Source of the DNA: Immersiella caudata
Lineage: Eukaryota > Ascomycota > Sordariomycetes > Sordariales > Lasiosphaeriaceae
DNA: 64,000 nucleotides
Assembly: GCA_030512335.1 (NCBI GenBank)
Contig: JAULSU010000006.1
Coordinates: forward strand, 4,464,001 to 4,528,000
Direction: 5' to 3'
The position numbers and the translations under genes are program-made. Positions 10,485-21,256 of the stretch are shown here, in pieces. The notes under the pieces were generated by a model, which was not told the origin of the DNA, did no database searches, and was given only the letters and a program-made list of their open reading frames with translations. The first letter of the stretch is position 1. Each line of letters begins with the position of its first letter.

Positions 10485-12170
10485 ATGGCAGAGTCGTCGC
10501 GTTCAAAGCTTTCCTCGCGAATGGCCAAGCTCAATCCGTTCAAGCGCCGGGGATCGCGCGACGACGAGGACCCCTCCGAAGATGTCGGCGAGGAGATCGA
10601 CTCGGAAACCGTCGCCGGAGGAGGCCACACCGCACAGGCGACCGATTGCGCGCGACACGACCTGCAAGTCAACGATGCGATAAAGTCGTATATGACCGAG
10701 CAGGGCATCGTCGACAGCGGCGACCCCGAAGCGTTGCACGCATTCCTCGAAAAACATCACATTCAGGTGTCAGAGCGCGTCACCGACAAGTCCCACCCGC
10801 TACCCGAGTACTTCATCAGCTCGAGCCACAACACCTACCTCATGGCCCACCAGCTGTTCGGCGCATCGTCAGCCGGCGCCTATGAAGCCACACTCAACGC
10901 TGGCGCGAGGTGCGTGGAGATCGACGCATGGGACAACAGCGACAACCCCTCCGAGCCGAAAGTCACGCACGGTTACACGCTTGTCTCCAATATCCCCTTT
11001 CGCGCCGTATGCGAGACCATCCGCGATGTCATCGACCGCGAAGAGGCAGCATCTCCCGGCGCTGCTGCTCCGATCCTGCTCTCCCTTGAAAACCATTGCG
11101 ATCCCGCCGGACAACTCCGCTTGGTGGAAATCATGAAAGAGGTCTGGGATGAACGACTGCTCACCGCCGCGGTGCGCGATGACAACATCGAAGCTCATGC
11201 CACCTTGGCCGAACTCGGGTCCAAGGTTGTCGTCATCGTTGAGCACCACATTCCCGACGAAGCAGAAGACAGTGACTCGTCAAGTTCCTCAAGTTCCGAC
11301 GAGGATGCCGACGAGAAGCAGGCTCGTCATGACTACAAGGATAAGAAGAAGGCAGCTCCCAGCACGATAATTATCCCCGAATTGGCTGCCCTGGGTGTCT
11401 ACGCACAGTCGGTCAAGCCGAGCAACGCCTCCTGGTTTGGCGAGGGGCTTCTCAACAGCCCTCACCATCCCCTCATCAACCTGTCCGAGTCGGGGTTGTC
11501 AAGTCACCTTCCCGCCAACGCTGCCGCCATCGCACGCCACAACGCCAAGCACCTAATGCGTGTCTATCCAAAGGGTACCCGCATTTCGTCCAGGAATCTC
11601 CGACCCGAGAAGTTCTGGGGCCTCGGTGCCCAGATCTGCGCGATGAACTGGCAAACCTTTGGGGCCGGTATGCAGCTGAACGATGCCCTCTTTTCCGGTA
11701 CATCGGGCTTCGTGCTCAAGCCAGACGCTTTGCGTGCCGACGGTGATGGCGTGCTGCTGACCGGGCAGCGCAAGAAGGTTCTACGTCTCACTGTTGGTGG
11801 CGCAACGGATGTGCCAGTTCCCGCGGGCCGCACCGTCGCGGAACTGAAGCCCTACCTTACATGCTCCCTGTTGCAGCCAGACAGCTCCGTCAAGCGCAAG
11901 ACCCGTGCTCTGAAAGATGTTGCAGATGAAGGGGGCAAGCTGGCTCCGATATGGGGCGAGACGCTAGAGTGGAACTTTGACGAAACCGAGCTCGAGTTTA
12001 TTCGCCTCTTCGTCAAGAGTGATGATAGCTACGCGAGCAACCCCATATTGGCCGTCGCCGCTATCCGGTTGCTCTACATTGTGCCCGGTTGGTCTTTTGT
12101 GCCCTTGCTCGACCTCAGGGGACACCAGAAGGGGTGGCTACTCGCCAGGTTTGAGATTGAGGATGCGTAG
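10485..12170 (+). CDS. Phosphoinositide-specific phospholipase C
   Basis: A single exon of 561 residues. PI-PLC cleaves phosphatidylinositol 4,5-bisphosphate to inositol trisphosphate and diacylglycerol. The X box starts at about residue 108 (EYFISSSHNTYLMAHQ, first catalytic His at 115), continues through CVEIDAWD and has the second catalytic His in VTHGYTL (162). A low-complexity acidic Ser/Asp linker (about 258-275) separates the X and Y boxes. The Y box contains VYPKGTRISSRN and FWGLGAQICAMNWQT. A C2-type domain fills the C-terminal 120 residues. There is no obvious PH or EF-hand region, so this is the short, delta-like fungal form. The start ATG at 10485 precedes a basic, Ser-rich N-terminus. 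The neighbouring P450 locus converges on it with only about 190 bp between. Confidence 0.88.
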   Translation: MAESSRSKLSSRMAKLNPFKRRGSRDDEDPSEDVGEEIDSETVAGGGHTAQATDCARHDLQVNDAIKSYMTEQGIVDSGDPEALHAFLEKHHIQVSERVTDKSHPLPEYFISSSHNTYLMAHQLFGASSAGAYEATLNAGARCVEIDAWDNSDNPSEPKVTHGYTLVSNIPFRAVCETIRDVIDREEAASPGAAAPILLSLENHCDPAGQLRLVEIMKEVWDERLLTAAVRDDNIEAHATLAELGSKVVVIVEHHIPDEAEDSDSSSSSSSDEDADEKQARHDYKDKKKAAPSTIIIPELAALGVYAQSVKPSNASWFGEGLLNSPHHPLINLSESGLSSHLPANAAAIARHNAKHLMRVYPKGTRISSRNLRPEKFWGLGAQICAMNWQTFGAGMQLNDALFSGTSGFVLKPDALRADGDGVLLTGQRKKVLRLTVGGATDVPVPAGRTVAELKPYLTCSLLQPDSSVKRKTRALKDVADEGGKLAPIWGETLEWNFDETELEFIRLFVKSDDSYASNPILAVAAIRLLYIVPGWSFVPLLDLRGHQKGWLLARFEIEDA

Positions 12171-12358
12171 AGGAATCGCGGGGTTGGGTCAAACTATACT
12201 CGTATTCTCTCAAATTTCAGTTTAGCGTCAGCTTGGTTAAGCCGGGCGCCAGTTCGCTCACGCCCTGGCACATTACTTCGGCGGCCTGCCATCTTGTCTT
12301 ACTACTTTCCCTTGTTTCCTCGGCACCTACGACCAGGATCAGTTGCACACGAATGCAA

Positions 12359-14229
12359 CTACCACAATCTCTTCCAACGAATTCTCATATCCCGGTCCGG
12401 AGGCACTGTGGCTGAACCAGCCCACCTCCCGTCGTTTTCAGCCGGGCTATCAGAGGGCGACCCGTCCATGTATGTCCACCCAGCGAACTCGATGTCGAAC
12501 CGAGAGACCAGGGTCGCCACTGTCAGCATCATCTCCTGCTTTGCAAAGAACCGCCCGGGGCAGATCGGGGCCCCACCTCCTATTTCACGCCGCCATTGTT
12601 AGCTCTGGCATTTCATTTGTGGGGAATGGGCGGTTGGCTATAGCTTACCATAGGGAAAGAAGTGGTTCTGGCGTCCTGCCATTGAGAACTGCCGCTCCAT
12701 CTTGACACTTCCGCCCTTTTCATCGACCGTCTTGACATACTTGATGTGCCGCTCTGCCCAAAATTCGGATGCTGGATGGTCGGGTGCACCCCAAACACTT
12801 TCCTCCCGGTGAGAGATGTCCGTCGGCGCCTGCAAGATCGCACCCTTCTCCAGCTCATATCCCTCTAGCGTCAAGGGACCAACGACCTCTCGAGTCACAT
12901 TGAGCGAAACATGAAGACGCAATCCCTCGATATAGACCGACTGCAACAGCGGTAACGCCAGCAGCATCTGAGCATCGATTGAGCGCTCCCCAGTATGAGG
13001 GTGCGTGACATAGGCCGTCAGCACTTCGTCACGAACTTGCTGCAAGAGCTCGGGGCGCTTCACAATCTCCATCAGCATCCAGGCCACCGTCGGTGTCGTG
13101 TTTCCGTTGGACCTAGAGAGATATCGTCAGACTTAGCCAGCTGTCCCGTAGCACCGGACCCATGGAGCTGACTTACCCAAATATAAACAACGTTGACACA
13201 GCACCCGCAATCGTTTGCGCCGCAAACCCATCTTCCCTCATCCACCGTATAACCTCCCTGTTGGCGCGCGATCCGAAAACCGGCTCCCAGTCCGCCGTCG
13301 CACTGGACGAGTCCCAGTCAAAATTATCAACCGTCGGATAGAGGTACTTTGCCGTCGCGGCATGAAGTCTGTCCCTCGCCTTCCAAGCCTTGCGGTTCAT
13401 CCATTTGGGCAGCCCCCAAACGAGACTAGTCGCGACGCGGTCGAAATTTCAGAGGATTTCGAGGAAGTCTGGGTTCAGGGCGAGAAGCCTCGGGCCGAGA
13501 AGAGTTGTAGTCGCAGCCTCGGTCATGTACTTCTGAAGCACGGTGGTATACACCAAAGTCTCGCTCCACTCCGTCGTGGGAAATACCTCCAAAGCCTTAT
13601 TAAACTCCCGCTGATAAACAGCAGCCAATACATTCGTATCGTGCGCGCGGGCAAGGTATCCATGCAGGAGATTATTCATCGAGTACCAATACCGCTTTGT
13701 TGTCGGGGTATTCTCCGTTCCGGGTGCGGGCACCTTTGCGCGTCCGCTCTTGTCGTTGAGGAATTTGGCGTAGTCGGAGGGGACGGAGCCGTAGAGGTAC
13801 TTTTGGATTTTGAGGATGAAGATTTCTTGGCCTACATTTGCGGTGGTTCGGAAGATGTTAGCGACATTGCGGGCGCCGGTTATCATGTAGACTTTTTGGG
13901 GGCCGATGTTAAAGGCGAGGACGTTGGTTGAGCGGAAGGTAGCCCTGGGTTGGGTTAGGGGTGTCAGGGGAGAGGGGAGATTGGGGGTCTTACTTTGTTT
14001 TTGACAGGAAGGATTGCATATCCGTCATGTATAGGAGAGCCGAGGAGAGGCATGGGATCGTCTCTGGGAGCGTGGGCACGCCATCTTTCTTTCGGTTGCG
14101 AGTCGATATGAGTGTAGCGAATGCCCCCAATGATATCAGAGCGAGGAATACGGCGGGGAGGAAGCTAACGGAGCACCATGATTGGGAATACGGGAGAAGG
14201 ATGTCTGGAGACATGGCCGCTGCCTGCAT
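12359..14229 (-). pseudogene. Cytochrome P450 interrupted by one in-frame TGA
   Basis: Four exons on the minus strand (13994-14229, 13177-13944, 12649-13112, 12359-12579) join in perfect phase to 562 codons. An N-terminal membrane anchor (FLPAVFLALISLGAFATLIS), the I-helix region SNGNTTPTVAWML, the K-helix ExxR as EGLRLH, and the haem loop FFPYGGGAPICPGRFF are all intact. Codon 244 (13451-13449), within NPDFLEIL-stop-NFDRVATS, is TGA. Related P450s usually carry an aromatic residue here, most simply Trp (TGG). The upstream and downstream frames are the same and no intron can remove the stop. The family resembles fungal CYP7/CYP8-like enzymes (sterol or fatty-acid oxidation). Everything else is intact, so this could be a very recent null allele or a base-call error. 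The donor and acceptor of all three introns (49, 64 and 69 nt) are canonical. Confidence 0.75.
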
Positions 14230-15418
14230 GAGTGAGTCTTGGATATACAGAGGCAAGACGCGGCGAACCAGGATGTAGGTCTCTCGCAAAGCTTGGCTGG
14301 TGTAACCGTGGTCTTTGTACCCGACAACCTTGGATGCAGTTGTCCCAGTGCCAACCTCTCTCTCCTATTAGGATGGTTGGACCATCTGGACCAGGTTCAG
14401 GGGGGGAGGACTCTGGCTGCAGAAGCCAAGACAATACGATGCAGCAATGGGCAACCGGGCAGGCCCCGCGAACGAATCCTTGATGAGAGACATCTGCACG
14501 ATTATGCGCGTTCCCAAGAGAGCGAGGAAATGGCAATTCCTGTTGGTCGGAACCACACCCGGAGCATGCGAGTAGATGCCATTACTATCCACTCTCAACT
14601 GCAGTCGACATCCCCCCGACCCTAGTTCGCGGGTTCTGCCCTGCATCACAGTCCACATGGATTCCTGCTTTGGAGTTTGGATAACAGAGAATCTCTATCT
14701 CTATTCTGATTGATCCCCCAAGTTTTCCCCACGTTCCCCCGTGTTGCACACCAAAGTTCCCAGCCATGGCCGGGGCGGTGTTCGGTGCGGGGCACGGAAT
14801 GTGGAGATTCGGCGCCGAGACTCATCCCTCACTTAAGAAGCAACGACGTGCCATACCTACGCAATAGCTGCATATGTAGCATCCTATTGGCTTCGCAGTC
14901 TTGAAGGGGATTTACAGGCAAAACAGATTGCTCAAGTGAGAGTCGTTGTTACTCGCTCTGGATGCAATGTTGCACCCTCCGCCGGAGTGGCGACAGCTGT
15001 CTGTGCAAGTGAGATGCAGCTGACAGCTATTTTTGGATTGGTTTGTCGGGGCAGTGAGCGGCCCACTCCCACGAGCCGGGCACTTCCGCAGCCGGTTTGC
15101 TGGCGCGCCACGCACCAGCCGCGTTTGCGTCTACATCAGCCAATCATGGTGGATTTGCCTGCGCTTAGCTTCCCACAGCCGAGCGGGTCCCGCCGGCCCG
15201 GCTCGTTCTCACCCGCACAGCCCTGGAACGCCACCAAACGCAGCACCAACAGATTGGAAATCGCAAGTCAAAGTCAGGTCAAGTTCTGGCATATAAGAGA
15301 CTCATGGCTGTCTCTGGATGAAATGGTTCAATTCAAAAACCAATCAACACATCACATCTTCTGCACCTCCCAAGATACACTCTCAAATCAACATCTAATC
15401 ATCACAATTCTTGCCATC
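14230..15418. other. Intergenic region between divergent P450 and cupredoxin genes
   Basis: About 1.2 kb. The plus-strand frame that runs into the cupredoxin gene is open from 14936, but its upstream part has no protein character and lies before a TATA-like box. Apart from that promoter I see no feature. Confidence 0.5.
15290..15299 (+). promoter_or_regulatory. TATA-like box of the cupredoxin gene
   Basis: The sequence catataagag lies about 120 bp upstream of the ATG at 15419 and is followed by an A/C-rich leader, typical of a strongly expressed fungal secreted-protein gene. Confidence 0.5.
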
Positions 15419-15985
15419 ATGTTCGCCAAGATTCAGTCCCTCGCGCTTGTCGTTTTCGCTCTGGGCATCGCATCCGCCGCCCCAACGCACCCCACCGGAA
15501 CCAACCCCGAATATCCCTCCAAGACATATACCGAGCCCAAAGTCACCCACTCCGTCGTCGTCGGCCGAGGCGGCTTGAAATTCGACCCCGACAACATCGT
15601 CGCCAAGACTGGCGAGGTCGTCGAGTTCCACTTCACCCCCCGCAACCACTCAGTCGTCGAGTCCTCTTTCGGCAAGCCCTGCCAGCCAAAGGACTCGAGC
15701 TCCTTCTTCTCCGGCTTCTTTCCCGTCACCGAGGGCCAGTCTGCCGAAGTCTTCCAAATCGTGGTGAAGGACGAGAACACCCCGATCTGGTTTTACTGCG
15801 CTCAAAATGTTGGCGCACACTGCCAGAATGGAATGACGGGCGTGATCAACCAGCGATTCAACTCGAACGCTACACTCTCTGCCCACAGAAACCTCGCCCG
15901 CGCACGGGTTGCTCCTTCTGAGGTGCAGTCGCAGATTCAGGGTGGAGCGCGGATTGCCAACCCAAACCCTTTGAGTGGTTTCTAA
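15419..15985 (+). CDS. Secreted cupredoxin (plastocyanin-like extracellular protein)
   Basis: A single exon of 188 residues. Residues 1-19 (FAKIQSLALVVFALGIASAA) are a clear signal peptide. The mature domain has the cupredoxin order of copper ligands: His in RNHSVVESSF, then Cys in WFYC, His in GAHC and Met in NGMTGVIN. These are the His-Cys-His-Met set of a type-1 copper site. Extra cysteines (GKPC, HC) may form disulphides. The C-terminal 45 residues are low complexity and Ala/Gln/Arg-rich, without a GPI signal. Fungal proteins of this type are abundant extracellular proteins of uncertain role. The ATG at 15419 is the only one that puts the signal peptide first. Confidence 0.82.
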   Translation: MFAKIQSLALVVFALGIASAAPTHPTGTNPEYPSKTYTEPKVTHSVVVGRGGLKFDPDNIVAKTGEVVEFHFTPRNHSVVESSFGKPCQPKDSSSFFSGFFPVTEGQSAEVFQIVVKDENTPIWFYCAQNVGAHCQNGMTGVINQRFNSNATLSAHRNLARARVAPSEVQSQIQGGARIANPNPLSGF

Positions 15986-16501
15986 ATGGATGTTTCTGAT
16001 TTTTGTTTTTCTTCTCGCATAGCGACAGCGGTTTTTTTTATTGGATACAGCATTTGCATAGCGTTGATCATTGGCGGGCAAGCATAGCGGCAGCATGGGA
16101 GGTCTTGGCATTTACATGGAGTTAGATTAGAATTCATTTCTACTACGGATCACAAAGGTCTGATAATGAATAATAATGAATATCAAAATCTCTAAAAACA
16201 GTTTGTTCAACTCTCCGTTCCAGACAGACCTTCGGAGTGCGTCCCAATCCCCAACTGCAGGGGAGTGTTCCACTGCCCCTCATGCGGGGGTAGGTCTTTG
16301 CCAAGCATTTCGTCCATCACCCGCGGCAATGTCGTCTTCTTTTGTTGACGATCGACACAGACCACTGCACCAGCTTAGGACGTTGCGCAAACCATTCACG
16401 CACGGGCTGACATAACCTCCAGGGTTTGCACATTCTCCAAGTAAAGGCCAATTTAGCCAGAACCAAAAGAAAAAAAGCGGAACATCCAACACGTCAACAA
16501 A
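15986..16501. other. Intergenic region
   Basis: About 515 bp between two plus-strand genes, AT-rich for its first 200 bp. Nothing else recognised. Confidence 0.5.
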
Positions 16502-17422
16502 ATGCGGACCATCAGAATGGACAGCTTGCCGAAGCTCCCCGCCGGCGCAGCCTACCTCTTTCTCAACAACGCGTCAAGACGAAACGCCCTCTCCCTCGAA
16601 GTCCTCCAGGACCTGTCGAGCCAGCTCAAACGCCACTTCACCTCGCCCAAATCAAAAGAACTCCTCACCCTCCCTCCCTTTTATCACAAGCACCTCAAAC
16701 GACTACAAGAGGCGAAAGAATACCGCTGGCTATTCGACCCTTCGGAATGGCGAAACGAGTGCCGCAACATGCCGAGTGTCCTCGTCCTCCGCAGCCAAGG
16801 ACCTGTCTTTTCATCTGGCCATGACCTTAAAGAAGTATCGGAAATGAGCGAGGCCGAGCGCAAAGAGCTATTCAAGACTTGCGCCGAAGTCATGTCGCTT
16901 ATTAGAAGCAGTCCGGCTGTGGTTGTGGGCGCTGTTCAGGGGCTTGCTACGGCAGCGGGATTTCAGTTGGCGATGACGTGCGACGTGACGATTGCGCGTG
17001 CGAGCACCGAGTTTCAACTCCCGGGTATGAGCATCGGTTTGCCGTGTACGAGCCCTTCGACTGCTGCGTCCAGGCGAATCCCCGTTGGTTTGGCGTATAG
17101 GATGTACGCCACGGCGCAGCGGGTCCGGGCGGACGAACTTGGTGGTGCGATCGATGTGGTGAAAAGCTCGGAGGAGGACGCGTTCGAGAGGCGGGTGGCG
17201 GAAACCGTTTCGCAGCTGGTTGGCATGCCGGGCCAGCCGCAGGCACTTGGGAAGTGGGCGTTTTGGAGCCAGTCTGGGATGGCTGCTAGCGGAAAGCTGG
17301 ACGGGTTTACGAGAGCAACGACGTGGTCTTCGGATGCGATGGTTATGCACGCCGGGAACAGCGAAGCAGCGGAGGGCATGTCGGCTTTCTTGGAGAAGAG
17401 GAAGCCAAAGTGGTCGATATGA
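16502..17422 (+). CDS. Enoyl-CoA hydratase/isomerase-family protein (ECHDC3-like)
   Basis: A single exon of 306 residues with the crotonase fold. The oxyanion-hole segments are FSSGHDLKEVSEMS (about 101-114) and VQGLATAAGFQLAMTCDV (about 143-160), followed by PGMSIGLPCTSP. The C-terminal AFLEKRKPKWS tail matches the mitochondrial ECHDC3 group. The second catalytic Glu of true enoyl-CoA hydratases is replaced by a Gly/Ser-rich segment, as in ECHDC3, so hydratase activity is uncertain. A longer insertion (about 43-80) precedes the first motif. The N-terminus is basic and hydroxylated, consistent with mitochondrial import. The gene is tail-to-tail with the small gene at 17571-17879. Confidence 0.83.
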   Translation: MRTIRMDSLPKLPAGAAYLFLNNASRRNALSLEVLQDLSSQLKRHFTSPKSKELLTLPPFYHKHLKRLQEAKEYRWLFDPSEWRNECRNMPSVLVLRSQGPVFSSGHDLKEVSEMSEAERKELFKTCAEVMSLIRSSPAVVVGAVQGLATAAGFQLAMTCDVTIARASTEFQLPGMSIGLPCTSPSTAASRRIPVGLAYRMYATAQRVRADELGGAIDVVKSSEEDAFERRVAETVSQLVGMPGQPQALGKWAFWSQSGMAASGKLDGFTRATTWSSDAMVMHAGNSEAAEGMSAFLEKRKPKWSI

Positions 17423-17570
17423 GCGAGCACAAGGAATTAGTACAGGAATATCTGTTTGCATCAAAAACAAAGCGTCCCATTCCCAGTCATGTTTTTACAA
17501 TAGAGGTATCATCCATCCCGCTGCATTTCCAACTCTGTCCGTCGTGTGTAACCCCATCGAGCCCCCCTTC

Positions 17571-17879
17571 TCAGCTGAGCACCCAGGCATTGGAGCTTCT
17601 GGAAGTGTCCGTCGCTGAAACCTTCTTCACGCCGGTTCTCTCCTGCTCGAGCATCTCCCTTTCGCGGATCGCGTTGGTGGCCTTGACGGCGGGACTCTGA
17701 AACTTTGACAGAAATTTTGACAGTTTGCCCTTCTGCTTGGGCTGAGCGTCTGGGTTTGGTGTAATTCGGCGGTCGACGTAGGCGAATTGTGATCTTGCTG
17801 CGGGTGCCTCAGGCTTCTCCTCCCCGTTCAAGGTTGGGGAGGAGGCTCGGGATGATGGTTCTTTCTGAGACTGGTCCAT
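17571..17879 (-). CDS. Small conserved-looking hydrophilic protein (unknown)
   Basis: An open frame of 102 residues from an ATG at 17879. It is hydrophilic, Ser/Pro/Glu-rich at the N-terminus and basic in the middle (KQKGKLSKFLSKFQSPAV), followed by a short helical stretch (AIREREMLEQER). There is no signal peptide, membrane segment or known domain. Coding is supported by codon-like composition and by its clean fit after the crotonase gene, 148 bp away in convergent orientation. Function unknown. Confidence 0.55.
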   Translation of the reverse strand: MDQSQKEPSSRASSPTLNGEEKPEAPAARSQFAYVDRRITPNPDAQPKQKGKLSKFLSKFQSPAVKATNAIREREMLEQERTGVKKVSATDTSRSSNAWVLS

Positions 17880-20800
17880 GATGTGTGTAGGTTGGGAGAC
17901 TTTCAGCTTGTGTGTGCCTAGCTGAGACTTGAACAGATCAGGTTTCGCTCTCCCTTTATGTCTGCGGCTTGGCCTGCGTCAGGTGACCGGACCTACACTG
18001 CCTCGCTTGGCAGCGATGCTGCGTCTTGATTCTCATCACCTCGCAATCAAGGGGGTGAGGTCGCCCTCGATCTTTTGCAACACAAACGTGCTTATCAGGG
18101 ACTTTTATAATGTCGAAAGTCCAATGATCGAGCTCCTGCTGCACATTGATAGGCTGCTTGACAGGAGATTTGGGGCCCGCTATTCGTTACCACGGCCTGC
18201 AAGGCAGCACCTGGCCATTGGGAATTAGCCTAAATACCCACCCGCAGAGCGCCGCAGCACAGCCAGCGAGAGGCCTCCGTGTCCCTTTGCTGAGGCATTG
18301 AAATGGGCCGAGAGGCTGTTCCAGGTCGGTAAGTGCCGGGTAACATCATCCTAATGGCTCCTGGGAAGCTACAAGCTCTGGTGAAACCCAACTGCACGCG
18401 AGTAAGTCACTGGGACCTGGCGTTTTCCCCATCAAGATAGCCGTTTTCACCTATAGCTAAGCTGTTCTTGACAAAGCAAAGGATCTTTTGCACATGATAC
18501 AAGATCTTTGGCGTCCTCGAAAAGACGTCTATTGCATTCCAGGAGGCACCGGGCCCACTCTCAGAAGCCCTTTCTGCATCTCAAAAGACCAGATTTGCAT
18601 TACATAAGGCCATTCAAGAATCTTAATAGGGGTCTAAGTCATCTCGAAAGGCCGTCGTTAAGTTCCCGAACGTGTTTAAAACGTTGTCGGAGGGCCTCTA
18701 GGTTGTAAATCGATGACGCGGGGTCTGTTCCGAAAAATGGCGTGAACTGCCCTAGTTTTGTCCCTGTGCCTCGCTGTCGGCCGCACCTCTAGCACAGCCC
18801 CCATTGCCAGCCATGCTGGACCTGATGCTTGTGCGAAAATACGGTAGAGAGCGCAAACCCGTTTTCGCCGAAAACGTCGCTCAATCTCTTAAGAGATATG
18901 GCTTTGTTGGTGCAGCCATCGAAGTGGCAACTCTGATTCACGAATTCCTCAGCTGCCCCAAATGCAGGCATTCCATCATAGGCCAATAGTTGTTTAGCCC
19001 AGGTGCGTGCTCCTTGAAGTTTGGCAGGCCGGCGACACTCGTTCGGATACTGTGGATCATATCGATGGTGATCTGCGGCTGGTACCCGTGGATCGTCATG
19101 TCGTCCGTAAAGGTTCCGGGGAATACCATCCATATCGCTTTCAGTTGCGGGATAACTCCCTACTTAGGCAGACATTAGGGCTGCGTGTGCGGGTGACGGT
19201 GCCGGCAATGGTTGTAAGTGTCGGTGTCGACAACGGTACAGGTATTAGTAACGTCGCAGGGGAGACACTCAGCTGGCCTAGCATGGACGATCAGTCAGGT
19301 AAGCAGAACGTAACTGGCAACCCGTTTAAAGGGTGGAAACAATACCGGTAACCCTTTTTTCCTCTAGCAATTATTATCTATTTCTGATGTTTTCTCGTCC
19401 TTATAAAGATAACACTTATGAATAAGGGGGAGAATAGGAAATGGTAATACGATGGTAAGATTAGACGAGATATAGCTGTATTTTCGCCTTCTGGTTGAGT
19501 TAGAACTTCCTGTTTGCCCGAAACTGAGCTGGCGAACCGTTTGGTGACGGGGGAACAGAATTAGACCGGCCTGAAGCAGACGGAACAGACAGCCTGAGTT
19601 GTCAGTCGTCTGTTCAAGTGGTGACCGCTGTGGCCACAAGTGCCCGCTGAAGTCAGGTCGGGGGCGCTTCTTCGGTGTATAGGGTTCATGCGATCGTTTT
19701 CGTCCCGCTACGTTGGCGGCCTGCTGCATAGGAGTCCTCCCTCAACCTAGACGCACCCCCTTTCATTCCTGGTGCTAACCCTCTGGACGAAAAAGCCTCG
19801 CCAATGAGAAGACGCTCGCCGCTGTCCTGAAGCGACTACAAGGGTGTAGCGATAACTTGCAGTGCAGGAGCGACAAAGGCACCTGAGCTGGAGCGATTGA
19901 GACGCCTTGAAACCAAAGTGGATAAGTACCTCAAGCGGAACGACCCGCCAGCGGAAAGGCTACGTACCACCACTGAGAACCAGTGGAACGAGTTGTCAAA
20001 GCTGAGAGAGTTGGTCAAGGGAAGACTCATCTCCAGCGAATTAGGAAACAAATAGAGCTCGATGCCGCCTGCGAGACGGCTCTCAACGCGTAGCGACGAC
20101 ACAATGGGTGGTGCTGCGTCCCTCAGCTCTCGAGTCGATAGGGAGCCCCACCTGGTTGGGCCTCGCCCGTCGTCCCGCATGAGGATCGACCCACATCGAC
20201 AGCCAAGACAAGAGTTCGATGCTCCAAGGCCGCGTCAAATCCTCCCCGTCTCATCCTGTCCCAGAGCTCAGTACGCCGTAGCCGAACTGGTCTGGGGCCC
20301 TGTGCAGGACTGGAAAAGGCGTTGTTAAATTGCAAAACGGCATTCGCAGCATCTTAGTATGCCTAGCAGTCAGCGCGACAAGGCTGGTTGGGAATGCGAG
20401 GAGGCAGAGACTGCTGCTGTTAAAACGAGAAGGGAGAATACCAAAGTCGTTTCTCCTATCACGAAAATGCCATATTTTACGTAAGGACCAATCACACCGA
20501 ATGTGAACCGTATTACGCGCCGACCCATCCTTGACCGCGTTTACATGACCACGGGGACCGCTGTCAAGTCATCCTGACTGCACGAGGTCCGCAAGAAATG
20601 ACGTTGCAATGCAACCCTGAATATCGGTAAACGCTGTGCCGCTCAATATGCCGGGGGTCTGCAGCGCCAAAGCGGCCCTCGGACTCGGGCCGGTGAGAAG
20701 GCACGGGAAGCGCTCCCGCGTCGAGGTGCAGGTGCCCTAATTCAGTGGTCCAATACTCACTGGCATGCCATTTCGGGGATGTGTCTCAACGCGGGAGGGT

Positions 20801-21256
20801 TCCGATCTGCAAGGCAAATGCAACACCATGGTTCCTATTTTGGGAGGTCGCTGATCATTCACTTTTCTCTCCATCGTGATTTTGAGGCAAAATCCCTTCA
20901 GTATTATTCGGAAAAGCGCAAGTTGCCTCAGCCTGTCGAAGATGGGAAGAAGGATGAAAGACAAGCTGCACGGTAGTGAAGTTGAGGACTTTTGCGTCGT
21001 GAGATTGATTCCGAGGTAAAACCTGGTGGTCGTCTAACTCCCGAACGTTTGGTTTGTAGGTGTAGAGAAGGTAGCATCGCACTGACACCAACCTGTCACT
21101 CGGACTCTGCCAGGGGTGAGACTTCAGTTCCCGGGGGCGAGCTGACAGCGTGGTTTCTAGCTTGACTCACGCGTACAAAAACTTGGAGCTCCCCAGACCC
21201 CAACCCCATGGATCGAGCCACTACTGCAAGCGTCACTCGAAATTTCACCTGAAAAT
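17880..21256. other. Gene-poor 3.4-kb interval with coding-like debris
   Basis: No intact gene is visible. The part from about 18.5 to 20.4 kb has short stretches that read like protein but are broken by stops and frame changes, for example the minus-strand piece at about 18.8-19.1 kb and the charged piece at 19864-20055. AT content rises around 19.36-19.5 kb. I see no terminal repeats, reverse transcriptase or transposase motif, so the origin of the debris is unknown. Confidence 0.5.
19864..20055 (+). other. Coding-like fragment, charged coiled-coil type
   Basis: A 63-codon open stretch with heptad-like charge spacing (PELERLRRLETKVDKYLKR and NELSKLRELVKGRL). It ends in TAG and is preceded one frame over by another open piece (NEKTLAAVLKRLQGCSDNLQ). 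This looks like the decayed remains of a larger protein. No start or family is recognised. Confidence 0.3.

Noticed and set aside
13449..13451. Programmed TGA readthrough or selenocysteine in the P450
   Set aside because: The following bases are AAT rather than the strong CTA context, and ascomycetes are not known to use selenocysteine; null allele or sequence error is simpler.
14936..15418. In-frame upstream extension of the cupredoxin gene
   Set aside because: The extension includes the promoter and the TATA-like box, and would bury the signal peptide inside the protein.
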